Shown piece by piece: positions 54,160-64,000 of a DNA stretch of 64,000 bases. The notes beneath the pieces were generated by a model that saw only the letters and a program-made list of their open reading frames with translations, was not told where the DNA came from and made no database searches. The position numbers were made by a program, and so were the translations under genes. Position 1 is the first letter of the stretch; every line of letters starts with the position of its first letter. This stretch comes from Limnephilus marmoratus (Eukaryota > Arthropoda > Insecta > Trichoptera > Limnephilidae). Location of the stretch: NCBI GenBank assembly GCA_917880885.1, contig OU862913.1, positions 28,839,286 to 28,903,285 of the forward strand, read 5' to 3'.

Positions 54160-54356
54160 TTGTCGTAGGTCGATCGTAAAAACAGGCAGATCATGATGTG
54201 CCTAGCCACACCGTTAAGTGCCTGGCGGCAGATCGTGAAGTGCCTGAGGCGCATCTTGATCTTCCTGATTTTACGACTGGCCTGCGATATATACGAGTCA
54301 GTAAGTTTGATTATGCCTTCAGAAGTCGAAACAGCTGTCACGCGTAATAATAATTA
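54160..54356. repeat. Hairpin plus a shared 3' motif
   Basis: TCGTAAAAACAGGCAGATCA (54163) pairs with TGATCTTCCTGATTTTACGA (54263-54282), with related GCAGATC-GTGCCTG units between. It is followed by ATTATGCCTTCAGAAGTCGA, AACAGCTGTCACGCG and TAATAATAATT, which recurs at 42796-42836. The two sites may be 3' ends of one unclassified element. Confidence 0.65.
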
Positions 54357-54410
54357 AATAGCAGTACTTGTTTATAAATAAACTATTTTAATAAATTAAA
54401 TTCAATTTGT

Positions 54411-54838
54411 GAGGCGGGTATGGGTACTGCCACCTCGGGAACCATTTATTGGATAACCACACCTCTGCGATAGGTAACCCCAAGTGGTTCGCTAGGCTGG
54501 GTGACTTAGCAGATGTGCCCGGGTTCATGGGGTGAAATTTGCGTCCGCCCACCAACTGCGTAGCAGGCCGGATCGAGAGACCGACTGAGGGAAACCTTTT
54601 GACCTCTCCAAAAGGACTCTCTCGGAACATCGCTTTGCATCTCAGTGGGAAGGATAGGTTCATACGTCACTCCTTACGCACTGACCCCAGATTCCTACCC
54701 ATCCCCTATGCCTTTTCCTTCCCATGACTTCCTCTCCTTCCTTTCCTGAAAATACCCACCACATAGCATCCCCAGAGATGACATAGCCCCTGAGAGGAAT
54801 TATTTTTCTCAAGGCCTTTAGTGTGGAGCTAATGTAAA
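54411..54838 (+). mobile_element. S2 full copy (copy b)
   Basis: Colinear with 35437-35879 from GAGGCGGGTATGGGTACTGC to GTGTGGAGCTAATGTAAAAT, with a short TAA-rich tail. Confidence 0.8.
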
Positions 54839-55359
54839 ATAATAATAATAATTATATTATTGAATAAAAGAAATATAAAAAAATTAAGTTCCACAAACTT
54901 AACATAAAAGCGATAAATTAGCTCTTTTAATATATAATTTTATTTTAAAACAAAAATGTTTTCATTTGGTTTATGACATAATCCGAAAACATGACGAACC
55001 TGCTGCTTACATCGCTCTTATCAGAGTTCACTCTTTTAATTTTATCTTATCACCAAATACAAATATCAAAAAATGTTCTCAATAATTTCCAGGTAATCCA
55101 TTAACAAAAAAATATATCGTTATCATGCTTATCCACCGCAGCATTTTGACCACATTTTGGCCAATTAGCAAATCCCCTCAAGCGTTCATTTGCCAAAATG
55201 TGGCCAGTTTGAAGACGTATTTTAAAACATTTATTGGAATTATTTCTTAAGTTCTCGCGTATTGTGTTTTTCAAGTAATTACAAAGATAACTTATTATTT
55301 TATTTTTTCAACAATAGATGTCTCGCATCTCATCGGAATTATTTGTTACTGACATTTCG

Positions 55360-55886
55360 CATTTAATTTTGTAACGCAGCGTTTAACTAATAAATGTGTG
55401 TTTAAATAATATTGTAATATGTGGCTAGCTGATATATTCTGAAAGAGTAGAACATGAATTTTAGGGGACATTAAGACTGATGTTATCGTAATATAAAAAG
55501 GTTTATTGAAATTAATCTTCATATAACAAAACGATACTATTGAATGGTATGACTCTTTAGATATTTTAACGTGATATCAAGAGTGTTTTTATCATCGAAG
55601 ATGATATTACAACAGTCAAATTATATATCAAGAATGAATGAACATAAAGTTAACGTTCTGAGGATGCATGATTTAATGAATTTAGCTGAGTGCCAGAGTT
55701 TTTAAACTAATAAAACCCAAGTAAAATAATCCAATAATTAAATGGTAACCTTTTGGGTATACTAAAACAAAGAACATATTACGAATACGGGACGCCATGG
55801 TATGGAGTTCTGACAGCCGCAGATATCCTCCTTCCCGTGGGCTCGCCTATTCCGAACTGAAGATTGTGCAGACTGGCAGCGATCAT
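55360..55886. other. Unique segment left of the satellite
   Basis: 527 bp with no match in family E copy A. The last 110 bp are GC-richer. A minus frame (55973-55779, 64 codons) runs from satellite unit 1 into this segment (FGIGEPTGRRISAAVRTPYH). I do not recognise it. The segment may be the source or carrier of the satellite. Confidence 0.55.
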
Positions 55887-58800
55887 CTTTGCTGCTAGTG
55901 ACGGGACAAACGCTCTCCGCCCCTCATGCTGTACTTCATCGCATTTGGGATTGGATGGTACAGATGTAAACAATCGGTTACAACTTTGCTGCTAGTGACG
56001 GGACAAACGCTCTCCGCCCCTCATGCTGTACTTCATCGCATTAGGGATTGGATGGTACAGATGTAAACAATCGGTTACAACTTTGCTGCTAGTGACGGGA
56101 CAAACGCTCTCCGCCACTCATGCTGTACTTCATCGCATTAGGGATTGGATGGTACAGATGTAAACAATCGGTTACAACTTTGCTGCTAGTGACGGGACAA
56201 ACGCTCTCCGCCACTCATGCTGTACTTCATCGCATTAGGGATTGGATGGTACAGATGTAAACAATCGGTTACAACTTTGCTGCTAGTGACGGGACAAACG
56301 CTCTCCGCCCCTCATGCTGTACTTCATCGCATTAGGGATTGGATGGTACAGATGTAAACAATCGGTTACAACTTTGCTGCTAGTGACGGGACAAACGCTC
56401 TCCGCCACTCATGCTGTACTTCATCGCATTAGGGATTGGATGGTACAGATGTAAACAATCGGTTACAACTTTGCTGCTAGTGACGGGACAAACGCTCTCC
56501 GCCCCTCATGCTGTACTTCATCGCATTAGGGATTGGATGGTACAGATGTAAACAATCGGTTACAACTTTGCTGCTAGTGACGGGACAAACGCTCTCCGCC
56601 ACTCATGCTGTACTTCATCGCATTAGGGATTGGATGGTACAGATGTAAACAATCGGTTACAACTTTGCTGCTAGTGACGGGACAAACGCTCTCCGCCCCT
56701 CATGCTGTACTTCATCGCATTAGGGATTGGATGGTACAGATGTAAACAATCGGTTACAACTTTGCTGCTAGTGACGGGACAAACGCTCTCCGCCACTCAT
56801 GCTGTACTTCATCGCATTAGGGATTGGATGGTACAGATGTAAACAATCGGTTACAACTTTGCTGCTAGTGACGGGACAAACGCTCTCCGCCCCTCATGCT
56901 GTACCTTATCGCATTAGGGATTGGATGGTACAGATGTAAACAATCGGTTACAACTTTGCTGCTAGTGACGGGACAAACGCTCTCCGCCACTCATGCTGTA
57001 CTTCATCGCATTAGGGATTGGATGGTACAGATGTAAACAATCGGTTACAACTTTGCTGCTAGTGACGGGACAAACGCTCTCCGCCCCTCATGCTGTACTT
57101 CATCGCATTAGGGATTGGATGGTACAGATGTAAACAATCGGTTACAACTTTGCTGCTAGTGACGGGACAAACGCTCTCCGCCACTCATGCTGTACTTCAT
57201 CGCATTAGGGATTGGATGGTACAGATGTAAACAATCGGTTACAACTTTGCTGCTAGTGACGGGACAAACGCTCTCCGCCACTCATGCTGTACTTCATCGC
57301 ATTAGGGATTGGATGGTACAGATGTAAACAATCGGTTACAACTTTGCTGCTAGTGACGGGACAAACGCTCTCCGCCACTCATGCTGTACTTCATCGCATT
57401 AGGGATTGGATGGTACAGATGTAAACAATCGGTTACAACTTTGCTGCTAGTGACGGGACAAACGCTCTCCGCCACTCATGCTGTACTTCATCGCATTAGG
57501 GATTGGATGGTACAGATGTAAACAATCGGTTACAACTTTGCTGCTAGTGACGGGACAAACGCTCTCCGCCACTCATGCTGTACTTCATCGCATTAGGGAT
57601 TGGATGGTACAGATGTAAACAATCGGTTACAACTTTGCTGCTAGTGACGGGACAAACGCTCTCCGCCCCTCATGCTGTACTTCATCGCATTAGGGATTGG
57701 ATGGTACAGATGTAAACAATCGGTTACAACTTTGCTGCTAGTGACGGGACAAACGCTCTCCGCCACTCATGCTGTACTTCATCGCATTAGGGATTGGATG
57801 GTACAGATGTAAACAATCGGTTACAACTTTGCTGCTAGTGACGGGACAAACGCTCTCCGCCCCTCATGCTGTACTTCATCGCATTAGGGATTGGATGGTA
57901 CAGATGTAAACAATCGGTTACAACTTTGCTGCTAGTGACGGGACAAACGCTCTCCGCCACTCATGCTGTACTTCATCGCATTAGGGATTGGATGGTACAG
58001 ATGTAAACAATCGGTTACAACTTTGCTGCTAGTGACGGGACAAACGCTCTCCGCCCCTCATGCTGTACTTCATCGCATTAGGGATTGGATGGTACAGATG
58101 TAAACAATCGGTTACAACTTTGCTGCTAGTGACGGGACAAACGCTCTCCGCCACTCATGCTGTACTTCATCGCATTAGGGATTGGATGGTACAGATGTAA
58201 ACAATCGGTTACAACTTTGCTGCTAGTGACGGGACAAACGCTCTCCGCCACTCATGCTGTACTTCATCGCATTAGGGATTGGATGGTACAGATGTAAACA
58301 ATCGGTTACAACTTTGCTGCTAGTGACGGGACAAACGCTCTCCGCCACTCATGCTGTACTTCATCGCATTAGGGATTGGATGGTACAGATGTAAACAATC
58401 GGTTACAACTTTGCTGCTAGTGACGGGACAAACGCTCTCCGCCACTCATGCTGTACTTCATCGCATTAGGGATTGGATGGTACAGATGTAAACAATCGGT
58501 TACAACTTTGCTGCTAGTGACGGGACAAACGCTCTCCGCCCCTCATGCTGTACTTCATCGCATTAGGGATTGGATGGTACAGATGTAAACAATCGGTTAC
58601 AACTTTGCTGCTAGTGACGGGACAAACGCTCTCCGCCACTCATGCTGTACTTCATCGCATTAGGGATTGGATGGTACAGATGTAAACAATCGGTTACAAC
58701 TTTGCTGCTAGTGACGGGACAAACGCTCTCCGCCACTCATGCTGTACTTCATCGCATTAGGGATTGGATGGTACAGATGTAAACAATCGGTTACAACTTT

Positions 58801-60639
58801 GCTGCTAGTGACGGGACAAACGCTCTCCGCCACTCATGCTGTACTTCATCGCATTAGGGATTGGATGGTACAGATGTAAACAATCGGTTACAACTTTGCT
58901 GCTAGTGACGGGACAAACGCTCTCCGCCCCTCATGCTGTACTTCATCGCATTAGGGATTGGATGGTACAGATGTAAACAATCGGTTACAACTTTGCTGCT
59001 AGTGACGGGACAAACGCTCTCCGCCACTCATGCTGTACTTCATCGCATTAGGGATTGGATGGTACAGATGTAAACAATCGGTTACAACTTTGCTGCTAGT
59101 GACGGGACAAACGCTCTCCGCCCCTCATGCTGTACTTCATCGCATTAGGGATTGGATGGTACAGATGTAAACAATCGGTTACAACTTTGCTGCTAGTGAC
59201 GGGACAAACGCTCTCCGCCACTCATGCTGTACTTCATCGCATTAGGGATTGGATGGTACAGATGTAAACAATCGGTTACAACTTTGCTGCTAGTGACGGG
59301 ACAAACGCTCTCCGCCACTCATGCTGTACTTCATCGCATTAGGGATTGGATGGTACAGATGTAAACAATCGGTTACAACTTTGCTGCTAGTGACGGGACA
59401 AACGCTCTCCGCCCCTCATGCTGTACTTCATCGCATTAGGGATTGGATGGTACAGATGTAAACAATCGGTTACAACTTTGCTGCTAGTGACGGGACAAAC
59501 GCTCTCCGCCACTCATGCTGTACTTCATCGCATTAGGGATTGGATGGTACAGATGTAAACAATCGGTTACAACTTTGCTGCTAGTGACGGGACAAACGCT
59601 CTCCGCCCCTCATGCTGTACTTCATCGCATTAGGGATTGGATGGTACAGATGTAAACAATCGGTTACAACTTTGCTGCTAGTGACGGGACAAACGCTCTC
59701 CGCCCCTCATGCTGTACTTCATCGCATTAGGGATTGGATGGTACAGATGTAAACAATCGGTTACAACTTTGCTGCTAGTGACGGGACAAACGCTCTCCGC
59801 CACTCATGCTGTACTTCATCGCATTAGGGATTGGATGGTACAGATGTAAACAATCGGTTACAACTTTGCTGCTAGTGACGGGACAAACGCTCTCCGCCCC
59901 TCATGCTGTACTTCATCGCATTAGGGATTGGATGGTACAGATGTAAACAATCGGTTACAACTTTGCTGCTAGTGACGGGACAAACGCTCTCCGCCACTCA
60001 TGCTGTACTTCATCGCATTAGGGATTGGATGGTACAGATGTAAACAATCGGTTACAACTTTGCTGCTAGTGACGGGACAAACGCTCTCCGCCACTCATGC
60101 TGTACTTCATCGCATTAGGGATTGGATGGTACAGATGTAAACAATCGGTTACAACTTTGCTGCTAGTGACGGGACAAACGCTCTCCGCCACTCATGCTGT
60201 ACTTCATCGCATTAGGGATTGGATGGTACAGATGTAAACAATCGGTTACAACTTTGCTGCTAGTGACGGGACAAACGCTCTCCGCCACTCATGCTGTACT
60301 TCATCGCATTAGGGATTGGATGGTACAGATGTAAACAATCGGTTACAACTTTGCTGCTAGTGACGGGACAAACGCTCTCCGCCACTCATGCTGTACTTCA
60401 TCGCATTAGGGATTGGATGGTACAGATGTAAACAATCGGTTACAACTTTGCTGCTAGTGACGGGACAAACGCTCTCCGCCACTCATGCTGTACTTCATCG
60501 CATTAGGGATTGGATGGTACAGATGTAAACAATCGGTTACAACTTTGCTGCTAGTGACGGGACAAACGCTCTCCGCCACTCATGCTGTACTTCATCGCAT
60601 TAGGGATTGGATGGTACAGATGTAAACAATCGGTTACAA
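55887..60639 (+). repeat. 97-bp satellite, 49 units
   Basis: The unit begins CTTTGCTGCTAGTGACGGGA and ends AACAATCGGTTACAA. The array spans 4,753 bp = 49 x 97 exactly, so phase is kept throughout. The only frequent variant is CGCCCCTCATG versus CGCCACTCATG; by eye 17 units have C and 32 have A. Unit 1 alone reads CATTTGGG instead of CATTAGGG, and unit 11 alone reads CCTTATCG instead of CTTCATCG. There are no spacers. It lies inside the insertion that splits family E copy B. Confidence 0.98.
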
Positions 60640-60787
60640 TTTTGATAGGGTTCTCTAACTTCACTTTACCTCGTTCTGAGATATGAAGTCTCAAAGTTTG
60701 CAAAAACGATTTCTCACAATCTATTTACTTATTTCTGGTTTTGTTAAATTTTGTATAAAGTATTTTAATTGAACATATTTTAAATGA

Positions 60788-61463
60788 TTAAAGATTAAAA
60801 ATTAAAGATTAAAAATTAAAGGATTAAAGATTTAAGATTAAAAATTATTCTGGATTAAAGATTAAAAATTAAATAGTCATAAATGCATTTCAAATTCTTA
60901 TATCATATGTTGGTGTATAAAAGTGTTAATTCTAATTATGCAATTGCAAATGTTCCCCAAAATAACCTGGAAAACTATTAATGTAATTAAATTTAAGGCC
61001 TTTGCAATTTCATTAAAAAAAATTGTTAATTTTTTTTTACCTAAAATATTTAATTCAAAATTGGATGGTTCCGTACTCCTGCAACTGGCAGAGCGAGGTA
61101 CAGGAGGTAGGTACCATCGATACATCGGTTTGACACTAGCGAAACATACTTAACGGCAATGTACTTAGGTGTTAAACACAATAATATGGTTAATGTTGCA
61201 ATTTTGCAAACCTATGACCACTTACTTTTAAATTTTCGTTGGTTGTATTTTTATACTAAATTCTTGTTGGTTATATTTTTATTTCATTTATATACTTCTA
61301 TTTCCATTCCTTTGTAATATTATGAACTAAATATACAATTTGGCGGTCCTGAAACGGGTATCCTTCCCAGTTGGACAGGCAAAGTTTCATTGTGTAATGT
61401 TTTGTAATATATATGCATGTATAAATAAATAAATAAAAATAAAAATAAATAAATAAAATAAAT
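60788..61463 (+). mobile_element. LINE 3' end in family E copy B
   Basis: It contains no clear coding part. The distal UTR GGCGGTCCTGAAACGGGTAT and CCAGTTGGACAGGCAAAG (61345 on) ends in an AAATA-rich tail (61423-61460). TAAATG is present on both sides. The left part holds ATTAAAGATTAAAAATT microsatellite-like units (60785-60875), so the true 5' boundary is uncertain. Confidence 0.6.
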
Positions 61464-61615
61464 GAAAATATTTAAACAGGACGTATACTTAATATTTTAG
61501 AACATACCTAAACATGCAAATAGAACCTTGTGCAATCAGCTAGGGCGTAATAATTCATTGCATAAGGTTCTAATAATTTAAGGCTAGGGTCTAATATTTT
61601 CCATTAAAATGTGAT

Positions 61616-62300
61616 TAAGACAGACTTATAAATATAAGTTGACGAGTCGATCAGGGAAAGGGAAGACAGCAAGTATGGCGGGAACCATCTCCCTTTCTGT
61701 GATTCGTCAATAAATGAATCTGATAAGACAGACTTATAATAATATACATAAGTAGACGAGCCGATCAGGGAAAGGGAAGACAGAAAGTATGGCGGTAACC
61801 AGCCCGCTTTCTGTGATTCGTCAATAAATGAATCTGATAAGACAGACTTATAATAATATACATAAGTAGACGAGCCGATCAGGGAGAGGGAAGACAGAAA
61901 GTATGGCGGTAACCAGCCCGCTTTCTGTGATTCGTCAATAAATGAATCTGATAAGACAGACTTATAATAATATACGTAGACGAGCCGATCAGGGAGAGGG
62001 AAGACAGAAAGTATGGCGGTAACCAGCCCCCTTTCTGTGATTCGTCAATAAATGAATCTGATAAGACAGACTTACAATAATATACATAAGTAGACGAGCC
62101 GATCAGGGAGAGGGAAGACAGAAAGTATGGCGGGAACCACCTCCCTTTCAGTGATTCGTCAATTAATGAATCTGACAGTATAAAGTATAAAAATAACTCG
62201 CATTGTTATATCACCATTTGCTTCTTGAAAATAAAATCGGTTTACGAATAATTGGTCCTTTTTACAATAGCGCGCGAATTGCTCGCATTAACCAGGGGCC
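61616..62300. mobile_element. N1-family copy with a 114-bp tandem array
   Basis: Five units begin near AAGACAGACTTATAATAAT and contain GCCGATCAGGGAGAGGGAAG and GTGATTCGTCAATAAATGAA. GATTCGTCAAT starts at 61701, 61815, 61929, 62039 and 62153, so periods are 114, 114, 110 and 114. The sequence after the array (ATATCACCATTTGCTTCTTG, GCGCGAATTGCTCGC) matches N1 at about 9040-9120. N1 at 8896 has one diverged unit only. Confidence 0.8.
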
Positions 62301-62429
62301 GAGAAAGATGGTCTTGCGACTGTACAGGACGGTTTCGTTGGGAAAGATTTATTTTTCCCGTACCAGCATTTTTTCATAACTCAATATCAAAAAAAAATAA
62401 TAATAAAATAAAAAATTAAAAATTAAAAA
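62301..62429. other. A-rich spacer
   Basis: It ends in a run of AAATAAAAATT repeats (62385-62440). No gene. Confidence 0.45.
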
Positions 62430-63015
62430 AAAAATTATTTAATAATTATTGTTGTATTTATAACCGAGATACTTAATAATTTTATTTTGTATGCGCTCTA
62501 TATTATTGACGTATTGGGTGTATTAGGGATTCCAGACAGGCGATGCAAATTCCAGTGTACTTCTGACTAGTGAGGAGTAAAGCATTACTAGAGTATGTGG
62601 ATTTCTAAATAATTTACTCAGACTTAGTATTAAACCCAACATTTTGTAGGATCTATCAGTGATTGAATCAATGTGCGTATTAAATAGAAGTTTACTGTCT
62701 AAATAGACTCCAAGGTCCTTACATTCATTTTTTGAGAACACGGGTTCATCGCAGAGTGAATATGAAAAGTTAATTATGTGCTTGTTTCTAGTAAAGGACA
62801 TAGTGTGGCATTTAGAAACATTGATAAATAAGTAGTTAGCTGTGCAATAGTTGCAGAGCCTATCTAAGTCACTTTGTAGCTCTTTACAGTCCGATAGAGA
62901 GCGAACCGTTTTGTATAAATTTTCATATCGTCTGCAAACAATAAAAATTTAGAGTGTTGGAAACATGAGCCTATGTCATTTAAGTATATATTAAAGAGGA
63001 GCAGACCAAGGTGGG
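62430..63015 (-). pseudogene. LINE reverse transcriptase fragment
   Basis: The minus strand near 63010-62905 reads HLGLLLFNIYLNDIGSCF and LLFADDMKIYT (motif C with both Asp). After a stop and frame change, 62801-62523 has KDLGVYLDSKLLFNTHIDSI and LYSSLVRSTLEFASPVWNP. The 5' end is cut at the 42-bp minisatellite. Motif A is missing. Confidence 0.85.
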
Positions 63016-63019
63016 AACT

Positions 63020-63190
63020 ATTATGATTTTGTTATTATTTTATGATCTTATTATGTCAAAAATGATGATTTTGTTATTATTTTATGATTTTAGTACGTCA
63101 AATGTGATGATTTTGTTATTATTTTACGATCTTAGTATGTCAAATATGATGATTTTGTTATTATTTTATGATCTTAGTATGTCTAAGCAA
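63020..63190 (+). repeat. 42-bp minisatellite, four units
   Basis: GATTTTGTTATTATTTTA starts at 63025, 63067, 63109 and 63151, an exact 42-bp period. Because 42 is a multiple of 3, the plus strand stays open through it and encodes four 14-residue units like MMILLLFYDLSMSN. No gene is inferred. Confidence 0.92.
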
Positions 63191-63529
63191 AATAAGAGTG
63201 TAATTTTTTTATATAATACCAGCCAGGTTACCCGGTTTCGTTCAGAACAACATTCAGGGGAACTTTCTAGAGTTCTATCGAATCTTCAAGAATTTATTGT
63301 TATCAAGTTTATTTTGTAGAACTCCATTTTAATTTTTTATTTATTTTATATATTTAATAATATTATTATTTAATGTATAAAAACAGTTTATCATAAACAA
63401 ATTTTTGTTTATGATAAAATAAAAAAATATATATAAAATTTATATAAAATAAAAAAATAAAATAAAATAAAATAAAATAAAAATCTTCAAGAACTTTCCG
63501 GAAGACTGTTCTAAAAATTTCAAGAGGGT
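63191..63529. other. Spacer with a perfect hairpin and AAAAT repeats
   Basis: TTTATCATAAACAAA and its complement form a perfect inverted repeat at 63387-63418. (AAAAT)n-type low complexity follows at 63419-63482. TCTTCAAGAA occurs at 63282 and 63484. Confidence 0.6.
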
Positions 63530-63695
63530 AAAACTTCCAGCCCTTATATGTTCAAAAGCACGCTCTTTAGGTAAAAGCGGGAACCGTCATCCTGGAGGGC
63601 AGATAGAGATCTAAAACTTCCAGCCCTTATATGTTCAAAAGCACGCTCTTTAGGTAAAAGCGGGAACCGTCATCCTGGAGGGCAGATAGAGATCT
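63530..63695 (+). repeat. Exact 83-bp tandem duplication
   Basis: 63530-63612 and 63613-63695 are identical as read, each from AAAACTTCCAGCCCTTATAT to GCAGATAGAGATCT. Confidence 0.95.
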
Positions 63696-64000
63696 ACCAC
63701 ACCATATAACTCCCTTGACCGTAACGCGACTCGTTTCTGAGTTTATAGTATAAAGGGTGAAACCGTTTTATTTTGAATCTTATTGTGATGTGTAATAAGA
63801 TTCAAACCATATCGGTAGTTTTGCGCCACCCTATATAAAGATTATTTTGCAAAACCGTAAATATGTAGACAAATTGAAGTCTTTCGTTACAAAATACGTG
63901 CGCGCATTTTAAATTTATTTGAACAAAAATTTAAATTCTGAAAAGTAGCTTTCCTTTATAATTTATTGTACTGTATGATCATGTAATTACAAATGTAAGT
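63696..64000. other. Right-edge spacer
   Basis: No gene. A perfect 13-bp-arm hairpin TTTGAATCTTATT/AATAAGATTCAAA lies at 63772-63806. Confidence 0.5.

Larger units (their letters stand above)
54862..61615. mobile_element. Family E, copy B, split by the satellite segment and a LINE tail
   Basis: 54862-55359 and 60641-60787 plus 61464-61615 are colinear with copy A (46160-46915 and the start of the right arm). The break at GACATTTCG (55359) and resumption at GATAGGGTTCT (60645) delimit about 5.28 kb of extra DNA. The end of the element is replaced by the 114-bp array. Confidence 0.7.

Noticed and set aside
55887..60639. CRISPR array
   Set aside because: Units are contiguous and identical over the full 97 bp with no variable spacers, and the window is eukaryotic.

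Overview
The window looks like gene-poor, repeat-packed chromatin from an arthropod, most likely an insect and probably a moth or butterfly. The evidence is an AT-rich background, THAP-type P transposase, BEL/Pao, RTE, R2-like and CR1/jockey-like retroelements, mariner and ZBED-type hAT transposons, tRNA-derived SINEs, and a dispersed repeat ending in GAAGCCGCGGGAAAAAGCTAG that I associate with insects, especially Lepidoptera. The order-level call rests on recollection of repeat styles, not on a search. I found no convincing single-copy host gene. Almost everything recognisable is a transposable element, mostly broken, and many are nested in one another. Such density would fit heterochromatin or a sex chromosome such as a W, but that is inference.

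Region 1-21 kb. A LINE endonuclease fragment (minus) runs off the left edge. A second LINE tail follows, then an LTR-like block. A CR1/L2-like LINE (3.03-12.73 kb) is split by a 7.05-kb P-superfamily transposon (4175-11219, 8-bp duplication TTAATAAA). The P element is split by a mariner relic (8415-10075), and the mariner by a 737-bp non-autonomous element (8896-9632, 8-bp duplication TATGTAAC): a four-deep nest. A BEL/Pao retrotransposon follows (12.85 to about 20.1 kb). It carries several premature stops and is interrupted by a SINE and a LINE tail.

Region 20-38 kb. This holds a palindromic repeat cluster, a minus-strand LINE (21.0-23.05 kb), and SINE-in-SINE nesting. A Harbinger-like element (26443-28828) carries a degenerate C2H2 zinc-finger array and sits inside a small TA-target MITE. 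Two head-to-head LINE tails, several minisatellites and copies of a dispersed repeat with purine-rich tracts follow.

Region 38-55 kb. A 4.33-kb element (38223-42554) has about 440-bp terminal inverted repeats, an apparent 8-bp duplication GGTGAGTT and a degenerate Cys-rich gene, but no transposase I recognise. Next come an R2-like LINE tail, a ZBED-type hAT element (44108-46069, duplication GACTAGAT) and an unclassified repeat (family E) holding a 5'-truncated RTE (46915-48309, 13-bp duplication). Then come a higher-order minisatellite, two copies of a third SINE and a mariner relic containing a P-like MITE.

Region 55-64 kb. A second copy of family E is split by a segment with 49 nearly identical 97-bp satellite units (55887-60639) that keep perfect phase. 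A 114-bp tandem array, another LINE relic, a 42-bp minisatellite and an exact 83-bp duplication close the window.

The proteins seen serve element mobility (endonuclease, reverse transcriptase, integrase, transposase). None is intact enough across the element to be called functional.
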